A stretch of 64,000 nt of DNA from Variovorax sp. E3 (GCF_016082275.1 NZ_MOWM01000009.1:49896-113895); one strand, 5' to 3'; shown: positions 52,904-62,175, numbered from the stretch's first letter. The notes: generated by a model from the letters alone, not told the origin. Made by a program: numbers and translations.

Positions 52904-53899
52904 TCAGAACTGCAGCAGCGCCAGCTCTTCCGGGCTGCCTAGCTTGAAGAGTCGGCGCGCGTTGCCGTGGCACACCTGTGCCCGTGTCTTGTCGTCGAGG
53001 GGTGCGTCTTCGATGAAGGTGCAGGCCTCGGTGGTCGACTCGTAGGGGTAGTCCACCGAAAAGAGCACGGCCTGCGCCCCGAGCTCGCCAATGGCGCCCA
53101 ACAGGGCCGGCGCGGAGCACACACCGGAGGTGGTGATCAGGATGTTGCTGCCGATGTACTCGCTGGGTTTGCGCGCCAACGTGATGCCGCATGGATACGC
53201 GGCGAAGCGGCTGTCCATGCGCCAGCGCTGGTACGGCAGAGCCTCTCCCATGTGGCCCAACACCAGGGTCAGGCGCGGGAACCGGTCGAACACCCCGCCG
53301 AACAGCAGGCGCAGCGCATGGCCCGCCGTCTCCACGCCCCATCCCCATGCAGCGCCCTGGAGCACCGGCATGCCTTCGAGCAGGGCCGGTGCCTGGCTGA
53401 ACGCGTTCGGATGCAGATAGATGGGAACCCCCAGCGCCTGCGCGCGCTCCCAGAACACATCGAAGGCGCCGCCTTCGTAGTAGCGGCCCAGGGTATGGCC
53501 GTTGATCATCGCGCCTTTGAAGCCATACTCGACGACGGTGCGTTCCAGCTCTTTTGCCGCGGCGCTCGGATCCTGCATGGCCACGTGGGCAAAGGCGCCG
53601 AAGCGTCCCGGATGGCGCGACACGCGCTCGACCAGGAACTCGTTGTTCTCGCGCGCTCGGCGCACGGCGGTGTCGCGATCGGCCTCGGCCTGTACGCCGG
53701 GCATCGTTTGCGACAACACGACGTATTCGATGTTCCCGGCGTCCATCTGCGCAAGGCGCTGGTCGTCGAAGTCGGTCAGCCTGGCGTCGAGCCTGGCGAC
53801 GAAGTCGGCGGGAAGCGCTCGCGTGTAAGGCGCCGAGTACGCGTCGAAGCCGGGGGCGCAGAAGTGCTCCTCCAGCGCGATCTTGGGGGTTTGATTCAT
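52904..53899 (-). CDS. picC: 3,6-Dihydroxypicolinate decarboxylase candidate (PicC-like, amidohydrolase-2 family)
   Basis: 331 residues of the gamma-resorcylate/ACMSD decarboxylase family: IALEEHF with Glu10 and His12, YLHP with His163, GHMGEALPYQRWRMD with His216, and FSVDYPYE with Asp283, the metal and catalytic set of non-oxidative decarboxylases. It ends GNARRLFKL as relatives do. In the pic pathway PicC removes CO2 from 3,6-dihydroxypicolinate to give 2,5-dihydroxypyridine, the substrate of the NicX homologue encoded next. A related hydroxy-acid substrate cannot be excluded from sequence alone. Confidence 0.86.
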   Translation of the reverse strand: MNQTPKIALEEHFCAPGFDAYSAPYTRALPADFVARLDARLTDFDDQRLAQMDAGNIEYVVLSQTMPGVQAEADRDTAVRRARENNEFLVERVSRHPGRFGAFAHVAMQDPSAAAKELERTVVEYGFKGAMINGHTLGRYYEGGAFDVFWERAQALGVPIYLHPNAFSQAPALLEGMPVLQGAAWGWGVETAGHALRLLFGGVFDRFPRLTLVLGHMGEALPYQRWRMDSRFAAYPCGITLARKPSEYIGSNILITTSGVCSAPALLGAIGELGAQAVLFSVDYPYESTTEACTFIEDAPLDDKTRAQVCHGNARRLFKLGSPEELALLQF

Positions 53900-53916
53900 A
53901 GTCTTCCTAAGTGGCC

Positions 53917-54432
53917 TCAGACCGGGTAGGCCAAGGCGGTGTCGAGAATTTCCGTGTCGTGGATCACTTCGCGGCTGGCAAGAAGCAGCCGTTCGCCTTC
54001 GCGCACGAAGCGGTCGTGATAGACACCGGCGAGATGCACCGTCGACGGGCCCTCCACCAGGGTCTGCATCAAGATGAATGGGGTCTGGGAACTGATGGTG
54101 CTCCCCGTCTCTTGCAGTACGCGCGCAATCCCCAGCACATGCAGCATGTGTCGCGGCGCGAACATCTGCGAGTGCGCGACAGCGAGGGCGCGATCAACGA
54201 TCATGTCCAGACCCTCGCAGTAGATGAGTCCCACGGGCATGTTCAGCAGCGCGTTCTGGCGCGACGTCACGCGGTACGTCGCTTCCTTGCTGAAGAAGTC
54301 CGGCCAACGCTCGACGTCGTTCGCATCCAGGGCCGCACAGTACTCGACGTGAAACGACTCGATCTCGGCACGCAGCTCGGCCGTGCGTCGGGGCGAGAGG
54401 GTGGGCTGGGCGTAGGCGAGCCGCTCCTTCAT
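53917..54432 (-). CDS. Ring-hydroxylating oxygenase beta subunit
   Basis: 171 residues of the SnoaL/NTF2-like small-subunit fold: IESFHVEYCAALDANDVERWPDFFSKEATYRVTSRQN (key part DVERWPDFFSKEATYRVT) and FILMQTLVEGPSTVHLAGVYHDRFVREGERLLLASREVI. Beta subunits stabilise the alpha3beta3 Rieske oxygenase and shape its active site. Its ATG overlaps the alpha subunit stop by 4 bases. It would be part of the 6-hydroxypicolinate hydroxylating system (PicB). Confidence 0.87.
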   Translation of the reverse strand: MKERLAYAQPTLSPRRTAELRAEIESFHVEYCAALDANDVERWPDFFSKEATYRVTSRQNALLNMPVGLIYCEGLDMIVDRALAVAHSQMFAPRHMLHVLGIARVLQETGSTISSQTPFILMQTLVEGPSTVHLAGVYHDRFVREGERLLLASREVIHDTEILDTALAYPV

Positions 54433-55738
54433 GCTGCGCTCTCCGCGACACGGATGTCCATCACGTCCCGGTAGTACTGATAGAGGGAGCGGATGCAGGA
54501 CTCCGAAATGAGATTGCGTGTCGTGCCTTCGTGGCCGGCATCGAGCTTGACGACGTTGTTGTCGGTGGACGAGTTGCGCAGGCCCTCCTGGACGAACTTC
54601 AATGCCTCGTTGTCCTCCAGGCCCAGGAAGCCGGCCGGGCCCATCAGGTTACCCTGACGAAGGCGGTGCCGTGTCATCTCCGGCGTGTCGTCCTCGTAGC
54701 GAACATGGTCCACTGCATCACCATGCTGTTGGGACCGTTCGGGATGATCTGGCGCACGCCCATCGTGTTCATCTGTCGTTGAACGATGAGGTTCGGCCAC
54801 ATGGTCATCATGTTGGCGGACCAGGGCGACTTGAACTCCCGTATGTAGTCCAGGAACCGTTCGTCCCTCAGCCGCAGGCTGTCGCTGAAGGATCGCATCT
54901 GCGCCTTGTCGTCGGCCGCGACAGTGGCATAGATTTCGTCCGGCTTGGCCGACGCCATGAACCCGTGGCGCCCATGCGCTTTGTCCGCGAACACGATCGA
55001 CTTGATGCCGGGAACCAGCAGGCCGAACACCACGAGAAACGAATGCAGCAGCGTCGCGTGGTACGGGTCCTTGAGGTTCTCGTGGTACATCTTCCAGTTG
55101 CAGGGAAGCTCGTTGCGGCAGTAGCCAAGGATCTTGAGTTTCTTGCCCGAGAACGGGACGTCGAACTCCTCGGCGATCTCCGTGGTCATGTACTCCTCCA
55201 GAGGCGGGGTCTTGTCCGAGTAGGTGGCGAAGATCACACCGTTGCGTGTAGCGACGCGCAACTGGCGGGTGCCGTGGTCGGCGTTCTTGAAGTCCGCCGG
55301 CATGCCGCCGACCTTGTTGATGCCGCGCTTGAACGGAACGCCCTGCAGGTTTCCCTTCAGGTCGTATGACCACTGGTGGTAGGGGCAGACGAACTCCTTC
55401 GTGTTGCCCAGGCTGGAGCGGCAGAACTCCGCGCCGCGATGGGCGCAGCGGTTCTCGAAGACGGAGATCGTTTGGTCCTCCGCGCGAACGATGACGACGG
55501 CCGTAGCGCCGACGTAGCCGCGCTTGTAGTCGCCCGGGTTGGGAATCTCCGCTTCCAGGGCGACGAAATTCCAGGTGTCGCCCCGAAAGATGCGCTCGAT
55601 CTCCTGGTCATAGATCGCCTGGCTGGTGTAGATCCAGTCCGGGATGTTGTTCATGGCGTCGGCTGGCCAGACGCACTGTTCCAAGGGCGGGTTCTTTCGG
55701 GCATTCGTGATGCCGATGACCGCCTGCGATTGATACAT
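54429..55738 (-). pseudogene. Rieske oxygenase alpha subunit (PicB-type; frameshifted as sequenced)
   Basis: The first frame from ATG 55738 has the Rieske cluster ligands Cys98-His100 and Cys118-His121 (CAHRGAEFC, CPYHQWSYD) and the mononuclear-iron site with Asp224, His227 and His232 (ENLKDPYHATLLHSF). At 54698/54699 a base is missing from an Ala codon (TTCGC_TAC). The other frame continues with YEDDTPEMTRHRLRQGNLMGPAGFLGLEDNEAL (key part GPAGFLGLEDNEAL), the usual C-terminal signature, and ends at 54429. Restored length ~436 residues. It would hydroxylate 6-hydroxypicolinate with electrons from the adjacent ferredoxin and reductase. Confidence 0.9.
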
Positions 55739-55753
55739 GAAAGCTCCTTTGGC

Positions 55754-57022
55754 TTAGAGAGAGGTGATTGAAGCGGTGGTCGCGACGTCGGCCTGCATGT
55801 GCTTGGCCCAAGCGCGCAGGTTGGTGGCGTCCAGTTGAAAGTCCTCCAGCCGCACGGGCCGCCCACGTTCGAAGAGGGGGCGAAGGGCTCGCAGATCGGC
55901 GCCGGCATTGATGGCGATGCCGTGCAGCGGGACACAGGCCCGATGGCCGATCCACAGCACCTTGTCGTTGGCCGGGTCGCCGCGGCGCACGTATTCGAGA
56001 TCGCTGGCCGGCAGGCCCAGCATCTGGACGTTGTGTCTTCCCTGGTCGGTCCAGAACCAGGGCACGGGGGGCACGGGAAGCGGCGCGCCCTGCATGGCAG
56101 CGGCGGCCGTGCGCGCCTGCTCGTTTGCGTTCTGCCAGGATTCCAGGCGCGTGGGCGCAGCCTGACCCGGGCGGCGCTGGCTGGTGCAATCGCCACATGC
56201 AAACACGTGCTCGTTGCTGGTGCGGCAGGACGCGTCGACCAGAATGCCGCCGCCCGGCGCGATCTGCAGCCCCGCATCTCGCGCCAGCGCGTCGTTGGGA
56301 GACAGGCCGATGGCGACGACCACCTCGTCCACTTCAAGATCGCCGCTGCTGGTGCTCAGGCGCGACCGACCGCGCGGCAGTGAATGAACGCCGCTGCAGG
56401 AGGCGCCCAGCAGGAGCCTGGCGCCCGCTGCCCGCATTTGCGACGCCAGCCACGCAGACGTCTCCCGCGGCACGAAGCGATCGAGCAGGGACGCGGCGCG
56501 CTCGAGCACGGTCACCGAAGCGCCTGCGGACAGTGCCGAGTGAGCGATCTCGAGGCCGAGGAAACCCCCGCCCAGGATCGCGACGCGCGGCGATCCTTCC
56601 AGGGCGGCTCGCAGCCGGCGCGCGTCGTCCAGGGTGCGGATGTAGTGCACACCCGGACGGCCGGGCGGGACGGACGCGAGCGTGACGGCCTCGCCGCCGG
56701 TGGCGAGCAGGCAGGTCTCGTACGCGAGCACTTGCCCGTCCGCAAGGCGGACATGCCGACGCACAAGATCCAATGCAACCGCATCGCTGCCGCTCAGCAG
56801 GTCGATCTTGCTGTGCGCCCAGGATTCGTGGGTGAGGACGTCCAGCCTGGGTTCGTCGGCCGCCACCAGGACGGCCTTGGACAAAGGGGGGCGCTCATAC
56901 GGTCTGTGGCGCTCCCGACCCAGCATCGTGATGCGCCCGCCGTATCCGTGCTCGCGCAGGGCGTGCGCTGCGACGGCCGCCGCTTGACCCGCCCCGACGA
57001 TGACGATACCGCTTGACGTCAT
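55754..57022 (-). CDS. NAD(P)H:ferredoxin reductase of the Rieske system
   Basis: 422 residues of the BphA4/rubredoxin-reductase type. FAD motif IVIVGAGQAAAVAAHALREHG (key part GAGQAAAVAA), the second dinucleotide motif VAILGGGFLGLEIAHSALSAGA, ATGGEA, and VFACGDCTSQR. It passes electrons from NADH to the Rieske ferredoxin encoded next to it (4-base overlap). It is 15 bases upstream of the oxygenase alpha gene. Confidence 0.9.
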   Translation of the reverse strand: MTSSGIVIVGAGQAAAVAAHALREHGYGGRITMLGRERHRPYERPPLSKAVLVAADEPRLDVLTHESWAHSKIDLLSGSDAVALDLVRRHVRLADGQVLAYETCLLATGGEAVTLASVPPGRPGVHYIRTLDDARRLRAALEGSPRVAILGGGFLGLEIAHSALSAGASVTVLERAASLLDRFVPRETSAWLASQMRAAGARLLLGASCSGVHSLPRGRSRLSTSSGDLEVDEVVVAIGLSPNDALARDAGLQIAPGGGILVDASCRTSNEHVFACGDCTSQRRPGQAAPTRLESWQNANEQARTAAAAMQGAPLPVPPVPWFWTDQGRHNVQMLGLPASDLEYVRRGDPANDKVLWIGHRACVPLHGIAINAGADLRALRPLFERGRPVRLEDFQLDATNLRAWAKHMQADVATTASITSL

Positions 57023-57336
57023 TTGCGAGCGGGCGACAGCACGTAGATGTGATCACCCTCCCGTTTCACGGCGTGAGTGCGCAAGTCCACGGTGACTGGC
57101 GCACACATCGCTTTGCCCGTGCGAATGTCGAAGCGGCCCTGGTGCAAGGGGCATTCGACGCAACCGTCTTCCACGTAGCCCTCCGACAGCAGGGCGGTGG
57201 CATGGGTGCAGATGCTGTCCGTGGCAAAGAACTCGTCGCCGATCCGGTACAGCGCCACACCGTGGCCAGCGACATCGACCGTCTTCGCTTCATCGTTGCT
57301 CAGCTCTTGCGCCGAGGCGACCTTGATCCAATCCAT
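57019..57336 (-). CDS. Rieske-type [2Fe-2S] ferredoxin
   Basis: 105 residues with the Rieske ligands Cys43-His45 (SICTHATALL) and Cys62-His65 (CPLHQGRFD). It shuttles electrons between the reductase and the terminal oxygenase. First gene of the minus-strand catabolic/transport operon; its ATG overlaps nothing upstream and faces the molybdenum hydroxylase genes across a 385-base regulatory region. AGGATGGAGCC precedes the start. Confidence 0.9.
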   Translation of the reverse strand: MDWIKVASAQELSNDEAKTVDVAGHGVALYRIGDEFFATDSICTHATALLSEGYVEDGCVECPLHQGRFDIRTGKAMCAPVTVDLRTHAVKREGDHIYVLSPARK

Positions 57337-57721
57337 GGCTCCATCCTGTCGTTCAATGATCCGAAATAAATACTCAGTGAACTGTCATAATAGGCAGATC
57401 CAACTCGCTTATCAAGTACGGGTTTGTACGTGTGACGCCGTATCGATTGCAAATCGAGATGCATCTGGATAACGAGCAGGAAAGGTGCATCCACGGCCTG
57501 TGGAAGCACCGAGTTGGTGAGTCCGGCTCGTCAGGGTTTTTATCGAGAACGGCTGTCTTCACACATGCAATATGCAGGTCTATACTTCTGCATGTGTACT
57601 TGCATAACTGACGCAAGAAGCCGTCTGAATGAATGAGCGGCGGCCGGGATCGCTGGAACGTTGCCGGGTGCCGCACATGCTGTGCGGCACCCGGAAAGAT
57701 CAGTCAAGGAAAAGGAAACGC
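57337..57721. promoter_or_regulatory. Divergent control region between the oxygenase and molybdenum-hydroxylase operons
   Basis: 385 bases, more AT-rich than its surroundings. It contains TCAGTGAACTGT (57374-57385), 38 bases before the ferredoxin start, and AGCCGTCTGA (57619-57628), about 94 bases before the hydroxylase start; both fit TCAG-N4-CT (the second on the minus strand). Between them is a 9-bp inverted repeat, ACACATGCA (57561-57569) and TGCATGTGT (57589-57597), enclosing ATGCAG/CTGCAT. These are candidate operators for the MarR regulator at 63.2 kb. Confidence 0.55.
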
Positions 57722-60103
57722 ATGAACCAAGCAGACGTTCCGGCGAGAGCGCTCAAGCGCGAAGGCATCGGAGCCCGGGTGCCTCGCAAGGAGGATGCGC
57801 GCCACATGGTGGGCAAAGGCAATTTCGTGGGCGACTTCGTGCTGCCGGGTCTGCAGGAGGTCGCGTTCCTGCGCAGCCCTGTGGCGCACGCCACCATCAC
57901 GGGTGTCGAGATTCCGCAAGCGCTTGCGGGGAAGGTGTTCCTGCGCGAGATGATGCCGGATGCGGCGGACATCGGTTCGCCTTCTTCGCTGCCCACGTAC
58001 CAGTACTCGGCCTTGCCCCCGCTGGCTTCGGGCAAGGTCCGGCACGTGGGAGAGGCGGTCGCCATGGCAGTCGCCCCAACGCGTGCAGTGGCGGAAGACC
58101 TGCTCGAAGAGGTGCAGGTTTCCTATGACGAGCTACCCGTCTACCACGGCGCCGAGTCTTCTCTTGCGGCGACGGGAGACTTTCTTCATCCTGGGTGGAA
58201 AGACAATGTGTTTCTTACGCTGCGGGCCAATCGCGACTTCGATGAGCTTGCCGCAAAGGCGGAGGTGAAGGTCAGCCGCACCGTCGAGCTGTCGCGTCAG
58301 TGCATCGTGCCGCTGGAGGGCAAGTCGGTGCTGGCCTACTGGGACTTCCAGGCCGACCAACTCGTGGTCGTCAGTGCGACGCAGGTCCCGCATCTGCTGC
58401 GCGTGGGCATCGCGCAGCATCTCTCGATGAACGAGGAAGCGGTGCGCGTGGTGTCTCCTGATGTGGGAGGCGCCTTTGGCTACAAGGGGCAGCTGTACCC
58501 CGAAGATCTGTGCATCGCCTGGCTGGCCAAGACGTACCGAACCCCATTCCGCTATCTCGAGGATCGGCGCGAGCACCTGATCGTCGGCGCCAACACGCGG
58601 CAGCATCACTACCGGCTCACGGCCTACGCTGACCGCACGGGAAAGCTCCTTGCCCTGGATGCCGTGATCACCATCGACGGCGGCGCCTATTCCTACTATC
58701 CCTTCTTCGTCGGTCTGGAGCCTGGTCAGGCGATCGGCAACCTGCCGGGCCCCTACACCTTCCGTGGCTATCGCTGCGAGACCTTGTGCGTGGCGACCAA
58801 CAAGCCGGGCTTCATGGCCTACCGCGGCGTGGCGCGCACCGGCGTGTGTTTCGCGATCGAACTCCTCATGGATGCCGTGGCCCGGGAAGTGGGCCGAGAG
58901 CCGTGGGAGGTGCGCATGGACAACCTGGTCCCGGCCGCTGCCATGCCTTACGTCAACGTGGCCAACAAGCACTTCGACAGCGGCGACTTTCCCGCGAGCC
59001 TGCGCCGCGCCGTGGAGATGATCGGACTTGGCGCTGTGCGTGAGCGGCAAGCCCGGGGAGAGCCGGACGGCCGTCGGATCGGGTTCGGAACGGCCACCTA
59101 CACAGAGCAGTCTGCCCACGGCACGACCGTTTTCGCCAACTGGGGGTTGCCGGTGGTGCCGGGCTTCGATCAGGCGGTCGTCAGGATGACCGCGGATGGC
59201 GGACTCGAAGTGCGCGTCGGCGTGCACTCGCATGGCCAGGGCATGGAGACCAGCTTTGCGCAGATCGCCAATGATGCGCTTGGCATTCCGGTTTCCCGGA
59301 TCCGGGTCGTGCATGGCGACACCGCGCTCACGCCGTTTTCCTCGGGGACGTACGCCTCCCGGGCCACCGTCATGTCAGGAGGCGCGATCTCCACGGCATG
59401 CAAGGAACTGTTGCCTCGCATCCAGTCGATCGCCGGCTACCTCATGGGCGTGGACCCGCAGAGCGTCGCATTGGTCGAAGGATTTGCGGTCGCCGGGGAA
59501 AAGTCGATTCCGCTGTCCGAAGTCGGTGGCGCGTGGTACCTCACGCCACAGGACCTGCCTGAGAACGTTCATCTCGGTGGGCTGGAGGTGTCGCGTGCGT
59601 ACAAGCCCAGGGTCGACACAGGCACGTTCACGTATGCCACCCACGCCGTGGTTGTCGCCGTCGACACGCAGACGGGCGAGGTCGAGATCCTCGACTACGT
59701 CGTCGTCGAGGATTGCGGCACCATGGTCAATCCGATGATCGTGGAGGGGCAGACCATCGGTGGCATCGCGCAAGGCATCGGCACCGCGATGTATGAAGAG
59801 AGTCCATACGACGACCAGGGCCAGCCCCTGGCTTCCACCTTGGCCGACTACATCCTGCCGGGGGCCACAGAGGTGCCGCGCATCCGCATTGAACACTTCG
59901 AGACACCTTCGCCTCACACCGAGTTCGGCGCCAAGGGCGTGGGGGAGGGGGGCGCGATCGCCCCGCCGGCGGTGATCTTCAATGCCGTGAACGACGCCTT
60001 GCAAGGCACGGGTGCCGCCGAGGTGCTGATGACGCCGCTGACACCGCGCCGCCTGCTCAAGGCCCTGGAAAGCGCGAAGCTGGAGCGGGAGCTCGTCCGA
60101 TGA
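57722..60103 (+). CDS. Molybdenum hydroxylase large subunit (xanthine dehydrogenase/CoxL family; PicA-type)
   Basis: 793 residues: RVPRKEDARHMVGKGNFVGDF start typical of CoxL-like subunits (key part EDARHMVGKGNFVGD), GGAFGYKG, the molybdopterin loops AYRGVARTGVCFAIE and HSHGQGMETSFAQIA, and the catalytic Glu near residue 742 in GVGEGGAIAPPAV. It carries the molybdenum-cytosine-dinucleotide centre that adds water-derived OH to an N-heteroaromatic ring, here probably picolinate to 6-hydroxypicolinate. ATG 57722 has AAGGAAAAGGAAACGC before it. Its stop overlaps the FAD subunit start (ATGA). Confidence 0.9.
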   Translation: MNQADVPARALKREGIGARVPRKEDARHMVGKGNFVGDFVLPGLQEVAFLRSPVAHATITGVEIPQALAGKVFLREMMPDAADIGSPSSLPTYQYSALPPLASGKVRHVGEAVAMAVAPTRAVAEDLLEEVQVSYDELPVYHGAESSLAATGDFLHPGWKDNVFLTLRANRDFDELAAKAEVKVSRTVELSRQCIVPLEGKSVLAYWDFQADQLVVVSATQVPHLLRVGIAQHLSMNEEAVRVVSPDVGGAFGYKGQLYPEDLCIAWLAKTYRTPFRYLEDRREHLIVGANTRQHHYRLTAYADRTGKLLALDAVITIDGGAYSYYPFFVGLEPGQAIGNLPGPYTFRGYRCETLCVATNKPGFMAYRGVARTGVCFAIELLMDAVAREVGREPWEVRMDNLVPAAAMPYVNVANKHFDSGDFPASLRRAVEMIGLGAVRERQARGEPDGRRIGFGTATYTEQSAHGTTVFANWGLPVVPGFDQAVVRMTADGGLEVRVGVHSHGQGMETSFAQIANDALGIPVSRIRVVHGDTALTPFSSGTYASRATVMSGGAISTACKELLPRIQSIAGYLMGVDPQSVALVEGFAVAGEKSIPLSEVGGAWYLTPQDLPENVHLGGLEVSRAYKPRVDTGTFTYATHAVVVAVDTQTGEVEILDYVVVEDCGTMVNPMIVEGQTIGGIAQGIGTAMYEESPYDDQGQPLASTLADYILPGATEVPRIRIEHFETPSPHTEFGAKGVGEGGAIAPPAVIFNAVNDALQGTGAAEVLMTPLTPRRLLKALESAKLERELVR

Positions 60104-60951
60104 AGGCGGCGAAGTTCGAATACGCGCGGGCCTTCGGCGTGGATGAGGCGATCCAGGTGCTGGCGGCGGGCGGCGGCACGGCGAAGGCGATGAGCGGCAG
60201 CCAATCCTTCGGTCCCATGCTCAACCTGAGACTGGCGCGGCCGGCCCGAGTGGTCGACGTCGCCAATATCCCGGCGCTGCGCGCCGTCAACCGCAAGGAC
60301 GAGTGGGTCGAGATCGGCGCGGCCGTCACGCATGCCGAGATCGAGGATGGTGTGTACCCGCCGCTGGCGGCGCATCCCATGCGTCAGGTCGCGGGCGGGA
60401 TCGCGTACCGGGCGATCCGCAGCCGCGGCACTGTCGGAGGTAGCCTGGCACATGCGGATCCTGCTGCGGACTGGGTGGTGACGCTCGCGGCACTGTGTGC
60501 GCGCATCATGGTCCGGTCGCCGCGCGGAGAACGCACGATCGAGGCCGACGGCCTCATGCTTGGCGCCTACACGACGGTGCTCGAGGCTGACGAGTTGATC
60601 GTCGCCATCCGTGTGCCCTCCGAGACGCCGGCCACACGCTGGGGTTATCACAAGGTCTGCCGCAAACCTGGCGAATTCGCCGAAGCCAGTGCGGCGGTGT
60701 ATTTCGATGTTTCGCGCCAGCGTGCACGCGTCGTTCTGGGGGCCGCGGACGGGCCACCGATCCTCTTGAACGAATTTGCCGCCGAAATTGCCCGCAAGGG
60801 CGCGCAGGCTGTGGGGCGTGAAAAGGTGAGCGCAGCCATCAGCGTCGCGCTCCCCGATCGCGATGCCATCGACCGGAAGCTCTTCACGGCCTGCGTCGAG
60901 CGCGCGCTCGAACAGTCCGGTGTCTTTTCCAACCTCAAGCAAGCGGAGTAA
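60100..60951 (+). CDS. Molybdenum hydroxylase FAD-binding medium subunit (CoxM family)
   Basis: 283 residues of the VAO/PCMH-type FAD fold: AGGGTAKAMSGSQSFGPMLNLRLARP, with AGGGTAKAMSGSQS as the first FAD loop, and IRSRGTVGGSLAHADPAADW as the second, then a C-terminal CO-dehydrogenase flavoprotein domain (RKPGEFAEASAAVYFDV). It takes electrons from the [2Fe-2S] subunit and delivers them to the acceptor. Overlaps the large subunit by 4 bases; the small subunit starts 6 bases later. Confidence 0.9.
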   Translation: MKAAKFEYARAFGVDEAIQVLAAGGGTAKAMSGSQSFGPMLNLRLARPARVVDVANIPALRAVNRKDEWVEIGAAVTHAEIEDGVYPPLAAHPMRQVAGGIAYRAIRSRGTVGGSLAHADPAADWVVTLAALCARIMVRSPRGERTIEADGLMLGAYTTVLEADELIVAIRVPSETPATRWGYHKVCRKPGEFAEASAAVYFDVSRQRARVVLGAADGPPILLNEFAAEIARKGAQAVGREKVSAAISVALPDRDAIDRKLFTACVERALEQSGVFSNLKQAE

Positions 60952-60957
60952 GAAGAC

Positions 60958-62175
60958 TTGGACCCCATCTCTATTCAGGTCAATGGCCGCGGCTTCAGCC
61001 GGCACGCGGATCCGCGGATGCATCTTGGCGACTTCCTGCGGGACGAGCTGTGCCTGACAGGCACCCACCTTGGCTGCGAGCATGGCGTCTGCGGTGCGTG
61101 CACGGTGCTCGTCAACGGGCAACCGACGCGCTCGTGCATCACTTTCGCGGTGGCATGCGAGGGCCAGGAGGTCACGACCATCGAGGGCTACGACGATGAT
61201 GCAGTGATGCGGAAGCTGCGAGCGGCGTTCACGCGTCACCATGCATTGCAGTGTGGGTTCTGCACACCCGGAATGCTCACCACGGCGCGCGACATCGTGC
61301 TGCGTCTGCCTCACGCCGACGAGGCGCGCGTTCGCCTCGAGTTGTCCGGAAACCTGTGCCGTTGCACCGGCTACCAGGGCATCGTGGACGCCATCCTCGA
61401 TGTGCTGCAACAGGAGCGCGACACCCCCGACGCGCAGGTCGACAACCTGCGGCAGGCACTGAGCGCGCCGCGAACCCTCGCACTGGGCCCGGTCACGACA
61501 CCCGGCCGGGCGCCGCTGCCCGCTCCCTCGCTCGCCAAGCCGCCAGCGGCGGATCCGGCGGCTTTTGCGGAGATGGCGCAGGTCGACCCCGCCGCGATGG
61601 CCAAGGCCAAGGCCAAGGGCAATGCGATCGAAGTGTTCTTCGACGTGCCCCATGCGGCGGATCGGGTGTGGGCGTTCATGGGCGACCTGCCTGCGGTTGC
61701 GTCCTGCTTGCCCGGGGCGACCATCGACTCGCACGAAGGAGAGAGGGTCAAGGGGACCATCGCGATCAAGTTCGGTCCGATGTCGGCGGCCTTCGCCGGT
61801 GCGGCGCGACTGGAGCGCGACGACGTGGCCAGGCGCGCGGTCCTGCGCGGTGCCGGCCAGGACAGCCTGAGCAAATCGCGCACGCAGGGAGACATCACCT
61901 ATCGCTTGGAAGCACTGTCGGACGGCAACACCCGTGTCCACGTGGACATGATCTATGCCCTCCAGGGGCCGCTCGCTCAATTCTCGCGCTCCGGGCTCGT
62001 GAAGGATTTCGTGCGCCGCATGGTCGCAGACCTCGGAAAGCAGGTCACGCGAAGGCTGGGCGGGCAAACGGCTGCTGCCAGCGAACCACCACCCACCGTC
62101 TCCGTCGCCGCGATGATGTTGAGCGTGCTGTGGAGTCGCATCCGTGGCTGGTTTGGAAAGCGTCCGCGGCGCTGA
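60958..62175 (+). CDS. [2Fe-2S] small subunit fused to a CoxG-like SRPBCC domain
   Basis: 405 residues from TTG 60958. Residues 1-160 are a complete CoxS-type subunit with plant-ferredoxin ligands Cys40, 45, 48, 60 and helical-domain ligands Cys99, 102, 134, 136. An Ala/Pro-rich linker follows (~160-215). Residues ~215-370 are a CoxG domain (DRVWAFMGDLPAVASCLPGA, GTIAIKFGPMSAAFAGAARLE, GLVKDFVRRMVADLGKQ), and the end is a short hydrophobic-basic tail suited to membrane contact. CoxG proteins recruit carbon-monoxide dehydrogenase relatives to the membrane; small subunits are normally ~160 residues. The fusion is the oddity. Confidence 0.9.
   Translation: MDPISIQVNGRGFSRHADPRMHLGDFLRDELCLTGTHLGCEHGVCGACTVLVNGQPTRSCITFAVACEGQEVTTIEGYDDDAVMRKLRAAFTRHHALQCGFCTPGMLTTARDIVLRLPHADEARVRLELSGNLCRCTGYQGIVDAILDVLQQERDTPDAQVDNLRQALSAPRTLALGPVTTPGRAPLPAPSLAKPPAADPAAFAEMAQVDPAAMAKAKAKGNAIEVFFDVPHAADRVWAFMGDLPAVASCLPGATIDSHEGERVKGTIAIKFGPMSAAFAGAARLERDDVARRAVLRGAGQDSLSKSRTQGDITYRLEALSDGNTRVHVDMIYALQGPLAQFSRSGLVKDFVRRMVADLGKQVTRRLGGQTAAASEPPPTVSVAAMMLSVLWSRIRGWFGKRPRR

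Noticed and set aside
51200..53899. Reading the locus as a nicotinate (nic) cluster
   Set aside because: NicX, NicD and NicF homologues are shared with nicotinate breakdown, but there is no NicC flavin monooxygenase, and a decarboxylase plus Rieske system fit picolinate better.
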